A stretch of 64,000 nt of DNA from an uncultured Gemmatimonadota bacterium (GCA_902826615.1 CADEFN010000001.1:1320845-1384844), one strand, 5' to 3'. Counted from the stretch's first letter, positions 45,962 to 55,058 are shown. Made by a program: numbers and translations. Notes: generated by a model from the letters alone, not told the origin.

Positions 45962-45964
45962 GGA

Positions 45965-46147
45965 CTACTCCGTTGCGCTCTCGTCAGGCGCTGGCTCGCG
46001 TACCGGCCGTCCGGCCTGTGCGAGTGCGCGCCGCAGGATGAATTCGATCTGGGCATTGAGGCTGCGCAAATCGTCGTTTGCCCAGCGCTGGACCGCGTCC
46101 AGGAGGTCGCGGTCCATACGCAGGAGAAACGGCTTCCGCTCAGCCAC
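45965..46147 (-). CDS. Arc-like ribbon-helix-helix protein
   Basis: 60 aa from GTG 46147, which has AGGA eight bases upstream. The core KPFLLRMDRDLLDAVQRWAND, followed by LRSLNAQIEFILRRALAQAG, matches the Arc/MetJ ribbon-helix-helix pattern: a short beta strand (PFLLRMD), then two helices. Such Arc-like genes are often paired with SPFH/band-7 genes in bacteria, as here, 8 bp downstream of one. It probably binds DNA as a dimer; target unknown. Confidence 0.8.
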   Translation of the reverse strand: MAERKPFLLRMDRDLLDAVQRWANDDLRSLNAQIEFILRRALAQAGRPVREPAPDESATE

Positions 46148-46155
46148 AACCCGTC

Positions 46156-47025
46156 CTACTGATACAGGGAACCCGTGTTGACCACGGGCTGTGCGTCGCG
46201 ATCGGAACACAGGACCACCAGCAGGTTGGACACCATCGTGGCCTTCCGTTCGTCATCGAGGGCCACGATCCCTTTGACCGCGATGAGGTCGAGAGCGTTC
46301 TCCACCATCGTGACCGCGCCTTCCACGATCTTCTGACGGGCGGCGATGATGGCGGCCGCCTGCTGTCGCCGCAGCATGGCCGACGCAATCTCGGGGGCGT
46401 ACGCCAGGTGGCTCAGTCGTGCCTCGATTACTTCGACGCCCGCCTTCTGGAGCCGGTCGGCCACCGCCTGCTGCAGTGCTTTGGCCACTTCCGCGGCGTG
46501 TGTGCTCAGCGCGATGTCGCTTGCCGAGTGCGCGTCGTAGGGATACGACGATGCCAGCGCGCGGACCGCTGCCTCCGACTGCATCACGACGAAGTGCGAG
46601 TAGTCATCGACTTCGAACATCGCCTCGGCCGTATCGACGACTTTCCACACCACCACGGCCCCGATCTCGATGGGGTTGGAGTGGTTGTCGTTCACCTTGA
46701 GCTTGGCAGTCTCGAAGTTCCGCACACGCAGCGAGATCCGCTTCTTGGTATAGAAGGGGTTGGCCCACCAGAGCCCCTGGTCGCGGACCGTGCCGATGTA
46801 CTTGCCGAACAGCGTCAGCACCTTGCCGTCGTTGGGTTGCACCGTGAACAGCCCACTTAACCCCAGGAGTGCCACCATCAGCACCAGCGCCCAGGCGCCT
46901 GCCCCAATCGGGTTCTCAACTCGGGCGCTTTCGATGACGCGCCACAAGGCGACGCCCGAACCAGTGAGGAAGAGGAGAAGGGCAACGAGTCCGGGTGTGC
47001 CCTTGTGTTCGATTTCGCGGTACAT
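46156..47025 (-). CDS. SPFH/Band 7-domain membrane protein (HflK/stomatin-like)
   Basis: 289 aa. Two N-terminal hydrophobic segments (LVALLLFLTGSGVALW, WALVLMVALLGLSGLF) are followed by the SPFH domain: QPNDGKVLTLFGKYIGTV, RNFETAKLKVNDNHSNPIEIGAVVVWKVVD, and a long coiled region (ARLSHLAYAPEIASAMLRRQQAAAIIAAR). SPFH proteins form membrane scaffolds or modulate proteases. It heads a run with the ribbon-helix-helix, hydrolase and small membrane protein genes. Confidence 0.9.
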   Translation of the reverse strand: MYREIEHKGTPGLVALLLFLTGSGVALWRVIESARVENPIGAGAWALVLMVALLGLSGLFTVQPNDGKVLTLFGKYIGTVRDQGLWWANPFYTKKRISLRVRNFETAKLKVNDNHSNPIEIGAVVVWKVVDTAEAMFEVDDYSHFVVMQSEAAVRALASSYPYDAHSASDIALSTHAAEVAKALQQAVADRLQKAGVEVIEARLSHLAYAPEIASAMLRRQQAAAIIAARQKIVEGAVTMVENALDLIAVKGIVALDDERKATMVSNLLVVLCSDRDAQPVVNTGSLYQ

Positions 47026-47152
47026 GGGTTCTCGGGAAGTGTTATCTAAATGATATCACTCCGATAGCGCAGCGACAAGGCCCTTGCGGCCCGTTGAGGG
47101 GAAGCCGAGCCTTGCACCTGCCGTCTCCCGTTTCCCGACTGCCCACCCCGCG

Positions 47153-47953
47153 ATGCTCCGACTCGGCGCCCAAGGATGGAACTACGACGCCTGGATCGGT
47201 CCCTTCTACCCGGACCGAACTCGAGCGACCGACTTTCTGCGCGTCTATTCGCGTGCCTTCGATACAGTCGAGGTCGATTCCACCTTCTATGCGATTCCCT
47301 CGTCCTCAACGGTGAAAGGATGGGTCAGCCGAGTGCCGCGGGGTTTCCAGTTCGCGCTCAAGCTCCCGCAAGAAATCACGCATGAACGTCGGCTGCGGCA
47401 CTGCACCGAAATCGTCGCCGAGTTTGAGGAGCGGGCCCGCGAGCTCGGCGACCATCTGGGCCCGATTCTGATCCAGATGGGGCCGTCGCTCGGGCCGTCA
47501 GAGGCGGGTGCGCTCGACAACTTCCTTGGCACCCTGGACTCGGGGCTTCGCTACGCCGTGGAGTTCCGGGATCGCGGGTGGATCACGCCGGAGAGCGTGG
47601 CCATGTTGCGGGCGCACGGCATCGCCATGGCACTCACCGACGCACGCTGGGTTCCTCGGCGCCTCATGCTCGCGATGACGGAACAGCCAACGGCCGATTT
47701 CAGTTACATCCGGTGGATGGGCCCCGATCGGGAGATCGTTGACTACTCGCGGGTGCAGGTCGATCGGTCGGCCGAAATCGACGCATGGGTGCGAGTGCTG
47801 CCGGGGCTGCAAGCGCGTGTGAAGAGTGTCTACGCGTATGTGAACAACCACTTCAGCGGCCACAGTCCTGCGACGTTGCGCGAGTTACAGCGACGCCTGC
47901 AGCTGAGCGTGGTGGAGCCGGAGTCGTTAGGCGAGCAAATGACCTTGTTCTGA
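47153..47953 (+). CDS. DUF72-family protein
   Basis: 266 aa from ATG 47153. The TIM-barrel-like DUF72 features are GAQGWNYDAWIGPFYPD at the start, FDTVEVDSTFYAIPSS, GFQFALKLPQEITHERRL, YAVEFRDRGW and YAYVNNHFSGHSPATLREL near the end. DUF72 has no agreed reaction, though it is widespread and sometimes linked to nucleic-acid metabolism. It lies alone, with a heptamer repeat between it and the SURF1 gene. Confidence 0.9.
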   Translation: MLRLGAQGWNYDAWIGPFYPDRTRATDFLRVYSRAFDTVEVDSTFYAIPSSSTVKGWVSRVPRGFQFALKLPQEITHERRLRHCTEIVAEFEERARELGDHLGPILIQMGPSLGPSEAGALDNFLGTLDSGLRYAVEFRDRGWITPESVAMLRAHGIAMALTDARWVPRRLMLAMTEQPTADFSYIRWMGPDREIVDYSRVQVDRSAEIDAWVRVLPGLQARVKSVYAYVNNHFSGHSPATLRELQRRLQLSVVEPESLGEQMTLF

Positions 47954-47974
47954 TCACCGCGCGTTAACTTCCGT

Positions 47975-48029
47975 GTCTGCCGTCTGCCGTCTGCCGTCTG
48001 CCGTCTGCCGTCTGCCGTCTGCCGTCTGC
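47975..48029 (+). repeat. 7-bp tandem repeat (CGTCTGC)x7 plus partial copy
   Basis: Seven full CGTCTGC units run from 47981 to 48029, preceded by a 6-bp partial copy at 47975-47980. The array ends 20 bp upstream of the SURF1 start. A heptamer is not a multiple of three, but it lies outside coding sequence; copy-number change would alter spacing of upstream signals. It resembles a slippage tract. Confidence 0.9.
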
Positions 48030-48048
48030 CATCCCCGTCTCCGGCCCC

Positions 48049-48771
48049 GTGTCCCGTCGCGCCCTCTCCTTCGTTATTGCCGCCCTGCTCGCTGTCGCAC
48101 TCTTCGCGCGTCTCGGCTTCTGGCAGATCGGCCGGCTGAATGAGCGAAGAGATCGCAACAGGGAGGTTGTGGCGCGTCGCGAGATGGCACCCGCCTCGTT
48201 CAGTGAAATACTGCGCGACACCACGACCGCCAGGCTTCGCGCTGTTCGCCTCACGGGAACATACGACTACGCCAACGAGATCCTCTGGACTGCCCGCTCG
48301 CGAAAGGGAGCGCCTGGCGTCGCGTTCATTACACCGCTCAAGCCCGACGACGGAGGGCCCGCGGTGATGGTGCATCGCGGCTGGGCGTATGCCGCCGATG
48401 GCATGACCGTGAACGACACACTCTGGCAGGAAGGCCCGAGGGGAGAAGTCACGGGGTACGTGGAAGAGTTCTCGTCAGGCACCGGGACGGTGCGCATCGG
48501 GCAGGGCAGGGGGGTGCGTCTGCTGCCACTCGACTCGATCCAGCAGATGATGCCCTATCCCATCGCCACACGACTCGTCGTGCAGCAGGCCGGCAACGGT
48601 ATCCAGGAAACCATCCGTCATCCGCTGCGCATCGATCCCCCGGCGCTCGATGAAGGGTCACATCGGGGCTATGCGTTTCAGTGGTTTGCCTTCGCCGGCA
48701 TCACGCTGTTGGGGACGATTGCCGTGCTGGTTCGGGAGCGTCAGTTGACGCTGGCAGGGAGAGCACGATAA
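48049..48771 (+). CDS. SURF1-family cytochrome oxidase biogenesis protein
   Basis: 240 aa, GTG start. The SURF1 layout is two transmembrane helices flanking a soluble loop: LSFVIAALLAVALFARLGFWQIGRLNERR at the N-terminus (LGxWQxxRxxxK/R signature) and FQWFAFAGITLLGTIAVLV at the C-terminus. The loop carries VMVHRGWAYAADG, the 'NRGW'-type motif. It assists haem a insertion into cytochrome oxidase, implying a haem-copper oxidase elsewhere. A 7-bp repeat array lies just upstream. Confidence 0.92.
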   Translation: MSRRALSFVIAALLAVALFARLGFWQIGRLNERRDRNREVVARREMAPASFSEILRDTTTARLRAVRLTGTYDYANEILWTARSRKGAPGVAFITPLKPDDGGPAVMVHRGWAYAADGMTVNDTLWQEGPRGEVTGYVEEFSSGTGTVRIGQGRGVRLLPLDSIQQMMPYPIATRLVVQQAGNGIQETIRHPLRIDPPALDEGSHRGYAFQWFAFAGITLLGTIAVLVRERQLTLAGRAR

Positions 48772-49609
48772 CTGCAGCCAGGATCAGTGTTCCTCCCGCC
48801 GCCATGGGGAGTGTGATGGGCTGATCGAGGAAGAGTGCCGCGAGTGTGGCTGCAAAGAGCGGTTCGACGGTGCAGACGATGGACGTACGCACGGAGCCAA
48901 GCACCGCGAGCCCGCGCATGAAGGCCAGGAGTCCCACGGCGGTCGAAAAGACGCCCACGACCACTGCTGCCATCCACGCTGTCGTGGTGAGTTGCATCGT
49001 GAACTCGCCGCGCAACGGCGTGGCGACGACGAAGACGGTGGTGACGCCAAGCGAAATCAGCCACGTCGTACGTGTGGCTGAAAAGCCCCTCTGCAGCTTG
49101 CCCATGAGCGGCACGTAGACCGCGTACACCGCTGCAGCGCTCAAGGCGAGCAGCACACCGGTAGGGTGAATGGCGTCGCTCCCCGGGAGACCGACAAGTG
49201 ACAGGATGCCGGCCAGGGAGAGCGCCAGCGCGACAACCCGCCGCCGTGTGAGGGGCTCGGTCTTGCGCCATGCCGCAACCAGAGTGACCCACGCGGGGAA
49301 GGTATAAAAGAGCACCACGAGCGTGGCGGCGGGAATCCACGCCAGCGCCGCCAGCGACAGCACCCCAACGATCGACTGCCCGATGCCGCCCGCCACGACA
49401 ATACGCGTGATGCGGCCACCGTCGGTGGGCTGGGGCGGTTCACGCAGGACGAATGGTGTGAGCGTCACCGCGGCGACGGCGAATCGGATGAGCATCAACA
49501 TGCTCAGCGCGAGACCTTCCCGTGTCGCGACGACGGTGAGAATGGAGATCAGCGCAAATCCGAATGCCGCGAACACGACGAGCAGGGCGGCGCGCCCTTC
49601 GGTCAGCAT
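48701..49609 (-). CDS. EamA/DMT-family transporter
   Basis: 302 aa with about ten transmembrane helices in two EamA repeats, the drug/metabolite transporter arrangement (5+5). Segments such as VVFAAFGFALISILTVVATREGL, TLVVLFYTFPAWVTLVAA and VVGVFSTAVGLLAFMRGLAVLG are typical, including the conserved LEP-like VCTVEPLFAAT motif. The tail overlaps the convergent SURF1 gene by 71 bp, unusually long for a convergent pair. Substrate unknown. Confidence 0.88.
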   Translation of the reverse strand: MLTEGRAALLVVFAAFGFALISILTVVATREGLALSMLMLIRFAVAAVTLTPFVLREPPQPTDGGRITRIVVAGGIGQSIVGVLSLAALAWIPAATLVVLFYTFPAWVTLVAAWRKTEPLTRRRVVALALSLAGILSLVGLPGSDAIHPTGVLLALSAAAVYAVYVPLMGKLQRGFSATRTTWLISLGVTTVFVVATPLRGEFTMQLTTTAWMAAVVVGVFSTAVGLLAFMRGLAVLGSVRTSIVCTVEPLFAATLAALFLDQPITLPMAAGGTLILAAVIVLSLPASTDAPEPARQSSPTA

Positions 49610-49624
49610 GATCTTCCTGTGACG

Positions 49625-51007
49625 TCAGCCAACGCGCAACAGCTGGCGCGCGAGCGAGAAGTAGACCACCAACCCGGTGATATCGACGAGGGAGGCCACG
49701 AAGGGACTCGACGCGATGGCGGGATCGAAGTTGAGCCGCTTGAAGAGGAGTGGGAGCATGGCCCCGGCGACGGCGCCGACAATGACGACGGCCACCAGCG
49801 TAAGCGAGACCACGAGCGCGATGGCGGGATCGGTGTTCCACATCAACGCGCGCACATATCCGATGACACCGAGACAGGCACCGAGCACGATTCCCTGTCC
49901 CAGTTCGCGCCTGAAGACCCGCAGCGCATCGCCAATCTCCACGTCACCCACGGCGAGCGCGCGCGTGATCAGTGTGGCCGACTGCGAACCGGAGTTGCCG
50001 CCTGACGAGATGATGAGCGGAATGAAGAGTGTGAGCGTGAGCGCCGCGGCCAGGGTGTCCTCGTAGTGCCGCATGGCGGTGCCGGTGAACATCTCGCCGA
50101 TGAAGAGAAAGACGAGCCACCCGACCCGCTTGCGGGCCACGGACCAGAACGAGGCCTGGAAGTAGGGTTCTTCCAGCGGCTGCACGGCGCCCTGCTTCTG
50201 GGCATCTTCAGTTTGTACTTCGACGATGGCGTCGATGACGTCGTCGACCGTGATGACACCGATGATACGCCCGAAGGCGTCGACCACCGGCACCACCACC
50301 AGGTCATACTCCGAGGTGACCCGGGTGACCTCTTCGCGGTCGGCCGTGGCGTTGAGCTGCACAATCTCCGACCAGGCGATATCGCCGACGCGTGCATCGT
50401 CGGGCGCGGCGATGAGCTCACGGAGAGACATGACCCCGGTGAGCACCCCACGATCGTCGACGACGTAGATGGCGTGCATCGCTTCCTTGCGTCCGCTCCG
50501 CGCCGCGGTGCGAACCTGCACCAGCGCCTCGGGCACCGAGAGGCCCTGGGGGACCGAGACGAACTCGGTCGTCATCAGGCCGCCGGCACTGTCCTGATCG
50601 TACTGCAGGAGCCGCTCGGTTTCTTCCCGCGCGGCGTCAGGCAGGTCGTGCAGAATTTCGTCGGCCGTCTCTTCCTCGAGTTCCTCGAGCACGTCGGCGC
50701 GATCGTCAGGCGTCATCTCCGAGACAAGCGCGACGGCCTGCTCGGTGCTCATGTCCTCGAGCAGCGCGATGCGCACCTCGTCGTCCAGATACTCCACGAC
50801 ATCGGCCGCGCGTGAGGACCCCAGCACGCGGAGGAACTCCCCGAGCTTCTCGCGCGGTAACATCTCCGCAACATCGGCGAGGTGCTTCGGGTGCAGCTCT
50901 TCGGTTTCCGCAGCGACGTCGCCCGGCGACTCCTCGAGGAGCACCAGGATATCGGGGGCGAGAAGTGCCGCGAGCTCGCGGTCCTGCGTGCGCTGAGGTG
51001 GGGTCAT
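49625..51007 (-). CDS. mgtE: Magnesium transporter MgtE
   Basis: 460 aa. The MgtE architecture is complete: an N-domain of superhelical repeats (LHPKHLADVAEMLPREKLGEFLRVL), two CBS domains (GVMSLRELIA; GVITVDDVIDAIVEV) and five C-terminal transmembrane segments, with the pore motif SGGNSGSQSATLITRALAVGD. It is a Mg2+-gated channel closed by cytosolic Mg2+. The 207-bp spacer upstream is shared with a divergent DUF5916 gene; I see no recognisable Mg riboswitch. Confidence 0.95.
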   Translation of the reverse strand: MTPPQRTQDRELAALLAPDILVLLEESPGDVAAETEELHPKHLADVAEMLPREKLGEFLRVLGSSRAADVVEYLDDEVRIALLEDMSTEQAVALVSEMTPDDRADVLEELEEETADEILHDLPDAAREETERLLQYDQDSAGGLMTTEFVSVPQGLSVPEALVQVRTAARSGRKEAMHAIYVVDDRGVLTGVMSLRELIAAPDDARVGDIAWSEIVQLNATADREEVTRVTSEYDLVVVPVVDAFGRIIGVITVDDVIDAIVEVQTEDAQKQGAVQPLEEPYFQASFWSVARKRVGWLVFLFIGEMFTGTAMRHYEDTLAAALTLTLFIPLIISSGGNSGSQSATLITRALAVGDVEIGDALRVFRRELGQGIVLGACLGVIGYVRALMWNTDPAIALVVSLTLVAVVIVGAVAGAMLPLLFKRLNFDPAIASSPFVASLVDITGLVVYFSLARQLLRVG

Positions 51008-51214
51008 GGGCCCGCGTGTGACAGCTGTCGGGGCGGGAGCGAGGCTGACGTCGCTCGTGAGCGCCGCAAGTTACGGATGTCGTGTCGTGCGAACAAGCAC
51101 GACGCCAGACCAACCCTTTCCGGCCTGGCGCTGTCAGATGCGGAGAAGCGTCGTGCACGCGCACACGCCACAACGACCGATGCGGGTCGTCTTCCCTCTG
51201 TGAGCTGCGTTGAT
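51008..51214. other. Divergent intergenic region between mgtE and DUF5916 gene
   Basis: No gene found. It contains a 7-bp stem hairpin GTCGTGC/GCACGAC (51084-51103) and a weaker inverted repeat, GCCAG to CTGGC, just after it. Both could be leader structures, but no known riboswitch motif was matched and no clear promoter stands out. Confidence 0.3.
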
Positions 51215-53761
51215 ATGAGATTCTTTCCCGGCGTCCTGATGGCTGTGTGCGCCGTTCCAGTTGCCGCACAGCACCTCACCGAGAAGTCACCACCGGGACG
51301 GACCGTGCCGACGCTCACTGCGACCGCCATGCGCACGCCGCAGGCACCGGTGATCGATGGAAAGGATCGTGATGCCATCTGGGCCACCGCGCAGGTGATT
51401 TCGGGCTTTCGGCAGTTCGATCCGGTGGAGGACGCCGATCCCACCATGCAAACGGAAGCTCGCGTGGCCTACGACGATCGCACGCTTTTCGTCCTGGTGC
51501 GGGCGTTCGATCCGCATCCCGACTCCATCATGGCGCTGCTCAGCCGCCGTGATGAGCGCACACAGTCAGACTACATCCGGGTGCTGATCGACTCGTATCA
51601 TGACAAACGCACCGGCTACCAGTTCGCGGTAAATCCTGCCGGGGTTCAGCGCGATATCTACCTCTATAATGACAACCAGGAGGACATCACCTGGAACGCG
51701 GTGTGGGAGGTCAAGACCTCCATCGATTCGCTGGGATGGATTGCGGAGTTTGCCATTCCGCTCAATCAGCTGCGTTTCGGGCAGCAGGAGAGCCACACCT
51801 TCGGTCTCGGGATCCATCGCGAGGTTGCCCGTCTCAACGAGCGATCCAGCTGGCCCCTGTTCCGCCGCACCGGGTTCGGAATGGCGTCCCAGCTTGGTGA
51901 GGTGCAGGGCATCCGGGGCATCGGTGCCAACCGGCGACTGGAGCTCATGCCGTATTCGGTGCAGTCCAACGAGACCAGGCAGCGCGGGCCGGCCTGGGGC
52001 CGCACGCAACGATCAACGTTAGGCGCCGATCTCAAGGTGGGACTCTCCTCCAACCTCACCCTCGACGCCACCATCAATCCGGACTTCGGGCAGGTGGAAG
52101 CCGATCCGGCCGTCCTCAACCTCGGGGCCTTCGAGCAGTTCTTCGAGGAACGACGCCCCTTCTTTCTCGAAGGCACAGGCATCTTTTCGTTTGCCATTGA
52201 CTGCAATGACGGGGAATGTACGGGTCCCTTCTACTCTCGGCGTGTTGGGCGGGCGCCGCAGACCGGCTTCCTGAGTGGGGATCCCAACGCCGTGCCACGA
52301 TCGTCCACAATTCTCGGTGCCGCCAAGCTCACCGGGCGGCTGGGCAATGGCCTCTCCCTGGGGATCATGAACGCCGTGACCGGGCGCGAAGACGTGGGCG
52401 ACACGCTGACGGTGGAACCACGCACCAACTATTTCGTGGCGCGTCTGCAGCAGGACCTGCGTGGCGGGCGGAGCGGTATCGGGGCCATCGTGAGTGCCAC
52501 CAACCGTCGTCTTGATGGACACACTGAAGACTTCCTGCGCCGCGAAGCCTACACGCTGGGTGCGGACTTCCGTCACCGCTTCGGGCCTGGTGACAACCTC
52601 CAGGTTTCGGGCCACGTCCTGGGGAGCCTCATTCGCGGCAGCGAAGCTGCCATTGCCCGTACGCAGCTGAATGGAGTGCACTTCTACCAGCGCCCTGGCG
52701 ACAACGCCGAGTTCGACCCCACGCGCACCGACCTCTCGGGGATGAGCAGCGGGCTGGGTCTGAGCAAAAACGGCGGAGGCCTCGTGCGGTTCTACACCGG
52801 CCTCTGGTACAAGTCACCCGGTTTGGAAGTGAACGACCTCGGCTTCATGCAAAACGTAAACAGCATGGGTCAGTCCAACTGGTTCGCCCTGATGTTTCAG
52901 AAGCCACGCGCGTTCTACCGCCGATTGCAGGTCAACTTCAATCAGTGGAACGGCTTTCTCACCGATGGCACGCTCACGGGGCGCGGCGGGAACATCAACC
53001 TGAACGGCCAGCTGACCAACATGTGGTTCTTCTACGGCGGAGCCGGGATGGAGCGCCCGGCCAACTGCAGCGTGTGCCTGCGCGGCGGGCCCGCACTCTG
53101 GGAGCAGCCACGGCTCTTCTCGTTCTTCGGCTTTGGGGGCGATCAGCGCAAGGCCGTCACCCCCAGCGTGAACTTCAACTACGGCCGCGGTGACAACGGC
53201 CGCTCGCACAATCTGGGGATCTCACCACAGCTGAACGTCCGGGTGGCATCGCGTTTCTCCGCCGCGGTCGGTGTCTCATACGGGCGCAACGTGGACGACC
53301 GGCAATGGTTAGGCAACTTCGGCGACATTGGAAGCGACACCACGCACCACACCGTGGCCCGGCTGCATCAGCAAACCGTGTCCGTCACCAGCCGCATCAA
53401 CTGGACGGCCTCGCCCACACTGTCGGTGCAGGTGTATGCGCAGCCCTTTGCAACCGGCGGCGACTACACCGGCTGGCGGTCGGCGATCGATGCCGGCAAC
53501 CGGACCTACGACGCGCAATGGGCGCCCTTCACGCAGCAGGGGGAGCCAGGTGGGTTCAACTTCAAGCAGTTCCGCTCCAACTCCGTCGTGCGCTGGGAGT
53601 ACCGCCCCGGGTCCACGCTCTTCTTCGTCTGGCAGCAGGGGCGTACGCAGGACCACCTTGATCCTGGTTCCTTCCGCCTCGGTCGCGATTATCGGAACCT
53701 GTTTTCGGCCCACCCCGACAACACCTTCCTCGTGAAGGCGAGTTACTGGTTCAGCCTCTAG
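51215..53761 (+). CDS. DUF5916-family outer-membrane protein with CBM9-like domain
   Basis: 848 aa from ATG 51215; signal peptide FFPGVLMAVCAVPVAAQ. A CBM9-like sandwich (about 45-190: APVIDGKDRDAIWATAQ, VAYDDRTLFVLVRAFDP) precedes the DUF5916 region, whose INPDFGQVEADPAVLNLG and FFEERRPFFLEG motifs are diagnostic, then beta-barrel strands to the C-terminus (FLVKASYWFSL). These proteins are outer-membrane barrels common in Bacteroidetes and Gemmatimonadota; function unknown. It has no TonB box that I can see. Confidence 0.88.
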   Translation: MRFFPGVLMAVCAVPVAAQHLTEKSPPGRTVPTLTATAMRTPQAPVIDGKDRDAIWATAQVISGFRQFDPVEDADPTMQTEARVAYDDRTLFVLVRAFDPHPDSIMALLSRRDERTQSDYIRVLIDSYHDKRTGYQFAVNPAGVQRDIYLYNDNQEDITWNAVWEVKTSIDSLGWIAEFAIPLNQLRFGQQESHTFGLGIHREVARLNERSSWPLFRRTGFGMASQLGEVQGIRGIGANRRLELMPYSVQSNETRQRGPAWGRTQRSTLGADLKVGLSSNLTLDATINPDFGQVEADPAVLNLGAFEQFFEERRPFFLEGTGIFSFAIDCNDGECTGPFYSRRVGRAPQTGFLSGDPNAVPRSSTILGAAKLTGRLGNGLSLGIMNAVTGREDVGDTLTVEPRTNYFVARLQQDLRGGRSGIGAIVSATNRRLDGHTEDFLRREAYTLGADFRHRFGPGDNLQVSGHVLGSLIRGSEAAIARTQLNGVHFYQRPGDNAEFDPTRTDLSGMSSGLGLSKNGGGLVRFYTGLWYKSPGLEVNDLGFMQNVNSMGQSNWFALMFQKPRAFYRRLQVNFNQWNGFLTDGTLTGRGGNINLNGQLTNMWFFYGGAGMERPANCSVCLRGGPALWEQPRLFSFFGFGGDQRKAVTPSVNFNYGRGDNGRSHNLGISPQLNVRVASRFSAAVGVSYGRNVDDRQWLGNFGDIGSDTTHHTVARLHQQTVSVTSRINWTASPTLSVQVYAQPFATGGDYTGWRSAIDAGNRTYDAQWAPFTQQGEPGGFNFKQFRSNSVVRWEYRPGSTLFFVWQQGRTQDHLDPGSFRLGRDYRNLFSAHPDNTFLVKASYWFSL

Positions 53762-53776
53762 GCCAAAACACCAGCC

Positions 53777-54040
53777 TCAGGTCGCAGAGTCGTCGACGCG
53801 CCCTTCACCCGGCAGGGTGCTGAGGGCCCGGCTTTGCACGCGCCAGCTCTCCAGGCGGTAGCCGAGCGGTTCCAGCGCCGCGTGGACCGACTCAGAGCTC
53901 GCCTCACTGGTCGCGTCGAGCTCCACTCGGCCGAGCGAGACGTCCGCCCGCATGACGCCGGGGACGCCACCCATTGCCTGGAACACGGCGCGCACGCAAT
54001 GAACCGTGCGCATCCCGCTGATTTCCGCCAATACCTTCAT
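53777..54040 (-). CDS. Heavy-metal-associated (HMA)-like domain protein lacking the first Cys
   Basis: 87 aa from ATG 54040. The beta-alpha-beta-beta HMA pattern is present: ISGMRTVHCVRAVFQAMGGVPGVMRADVSL, then LGRVELDAT and a closing helix. The metal motif is normally GMTCxxC; here it reads GM-R-T-V-H-C, so only one cysteine remains, with a histidine beside it. Metal binding may be altered or lost. It is divergent from a dehydrogenase gene. Confidence 0.75.
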   Translation of the reverse strand: MKVLAEISGMRTVHCVRAVFQAMGGVPGVMRADVSLGRVELDATSEASSESVHAALEPLGYRLESWRVQSRALSTLPGEGRVDDSAT

Positions 54041-54056
54041 GAAATTTCCGCGCGGC

Positions 54057-54084
54057 TTGTCGCTGACGGGGGGGAAGTTAGCTT
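54057..54084 (+). promoter_or_regulatory. Candidate promoter for the dehydrogenase gene
   Basis: TTGTCG (54057) and TAGCTT (54079) are separated by 16 bp, and TAGCTTCGCG resembles other -10-like elements here. The dehydrogenase starts at 54133, about 45 bp downstream. Confidence 0.4.
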
Positions 54085-54132
54085 CGCGCTGCGACAAGTG
54101 GTCTCGTTCATCCGCCTCCCGATCGATTTCGC

Positions 54133-55020
54133 ATGCGTGTTTCCTTTCTCGGCCTGGGTGCCATCGGCACACCCATGGCTGTCCATGCCGCCGCCAAGTC
54201 GACGCTCACGGTGTGGAACCGCACCAGGGCCAAGGCGGACGCCTTTGCGACTGCGCACAAGGCGGCCATCGCTGACTCACCCAGGGCCGCCGCCGAAGTC
54301 GCCGACGTGGTGATCACCTGCCTCCCCACTTCGCGGGAGGTCGAGGCGTTGCTTGACGGCGCCGATGGACTCCTGGCGGGATTGGCGAAGGGTGGATTGC
54401 TCATCGACTGCACATCGGGTGATCCGGCGTCGTCGCGCCGCATCGCGGCACGCCTCGCGCAGCAGGGTGTGGCATTCATCGACGCACCCGTGAGTGGTGG
54501 TACCAGTGGCGCGGTCAATGGCACGCTCACGGTGATGTGCGGTGGCGACGCGGCGACGTTCGAACGTGCGCGTCCGGTGCTGGAGATGTTCGGCAAGAAA
54601 ATCGTGCTCGTGGGCCCCGTGGGAGCTGGCGACGCGCTCAAGGCAGTGAACAACGCATGGCTGGCCATCCACCTCTGGTCGGCGGCCGAAGGGCTCGCCG
54701 CACTCGTGAAGGCCGGCGTGTCGCCTGCGGCGGCACTCGACGTGATCAATGCCTCGAGTGGCCGATCCAATTCCTCGGAGAACCTCATTCCCCAGCGTGT
54801 CCTCACCGGCGCTTTTCCGCGCACCTTTCGCCTGGCCCTGCTGGAGAAGGACGTTGCCATTGCCGCCGACTTCATCCGGGAGCAGCGCGTACCTTCGGCG
54901 GTGACGCAGCAAGTGGCAGAACTCTTCCGGCAGGCCCGCGTTGCCCTCGGTGAGGAAGCGGACCACGTCGAGGTGGTAAAGCTGATCGAGGAATGGTCGG
55001 GCGTTGAGATCAGGAGCTGA
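54133..55020 (+). CDS. NAD(P)-dependent beta-hydroxyacid dehydrogenase (3-hydroxyisobutyrate dehydrogenase family)
   Basis: 295 aa. The Rossmann motif GLGAIGTPMA is at the N-terminus, with WNRTRAKAD choosing NADP-type recognition. The substrate motif DAPVSGGTSGAVNGTL and the catalytic lysine region GAGDALKAVNNAWLA (K in the conserved GxxxxxK-x3-N) are present. The C-terminal helices end with the KDVAIAADF block. The family includes 3-hydroxyisobutyrate, tartronate semialdehyde and glyoxylate reductases; the exact substrate is not decided by sequence. Confidence 0.9.
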   Translation: MRVSFLGLGAIGTPMAVHAAAKSTLTVWNRTRAKADAFATAHKAAIADSPRAAAEVADVVITCLPTSREVEALLDGADGLLAGLAKGGLLIDCTSGDPASSRRIAARLAQQGVAFIDAPVSGGTSGAVNGTLTVMCGGDAATFERARPVLEMFGKKIVLVGPVGAGDALKAVNNAWLAIHLWSAAEGLAALVKAGVSPAAALDVINASSGRSNSSENLIPQRVLTGAFPRTFRLALLEKDVAIAADFIREQRVPSAVTQQVAELFRQARVALGEEADHVEVVKLIEEWSGVEIRS

Positions 55021-55058
55021 TTGTTGTTCGTGCACCAACCCACCAAACAGAGTCAAAC

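Noticed and set aside
47975..48029. Neisseria-like uptake sequence (GCCGTCTG) in the heptamer array
   Set aside because: The similarity comes from the CGTCTGC unit of one local array; no scattered copies were noticed.
50882..51214. Extension of the DUF5916 frame back to 50882
   Set aside because: It would overlap the mgtE coding region; ATG 51215 begins a clear signal peptide.
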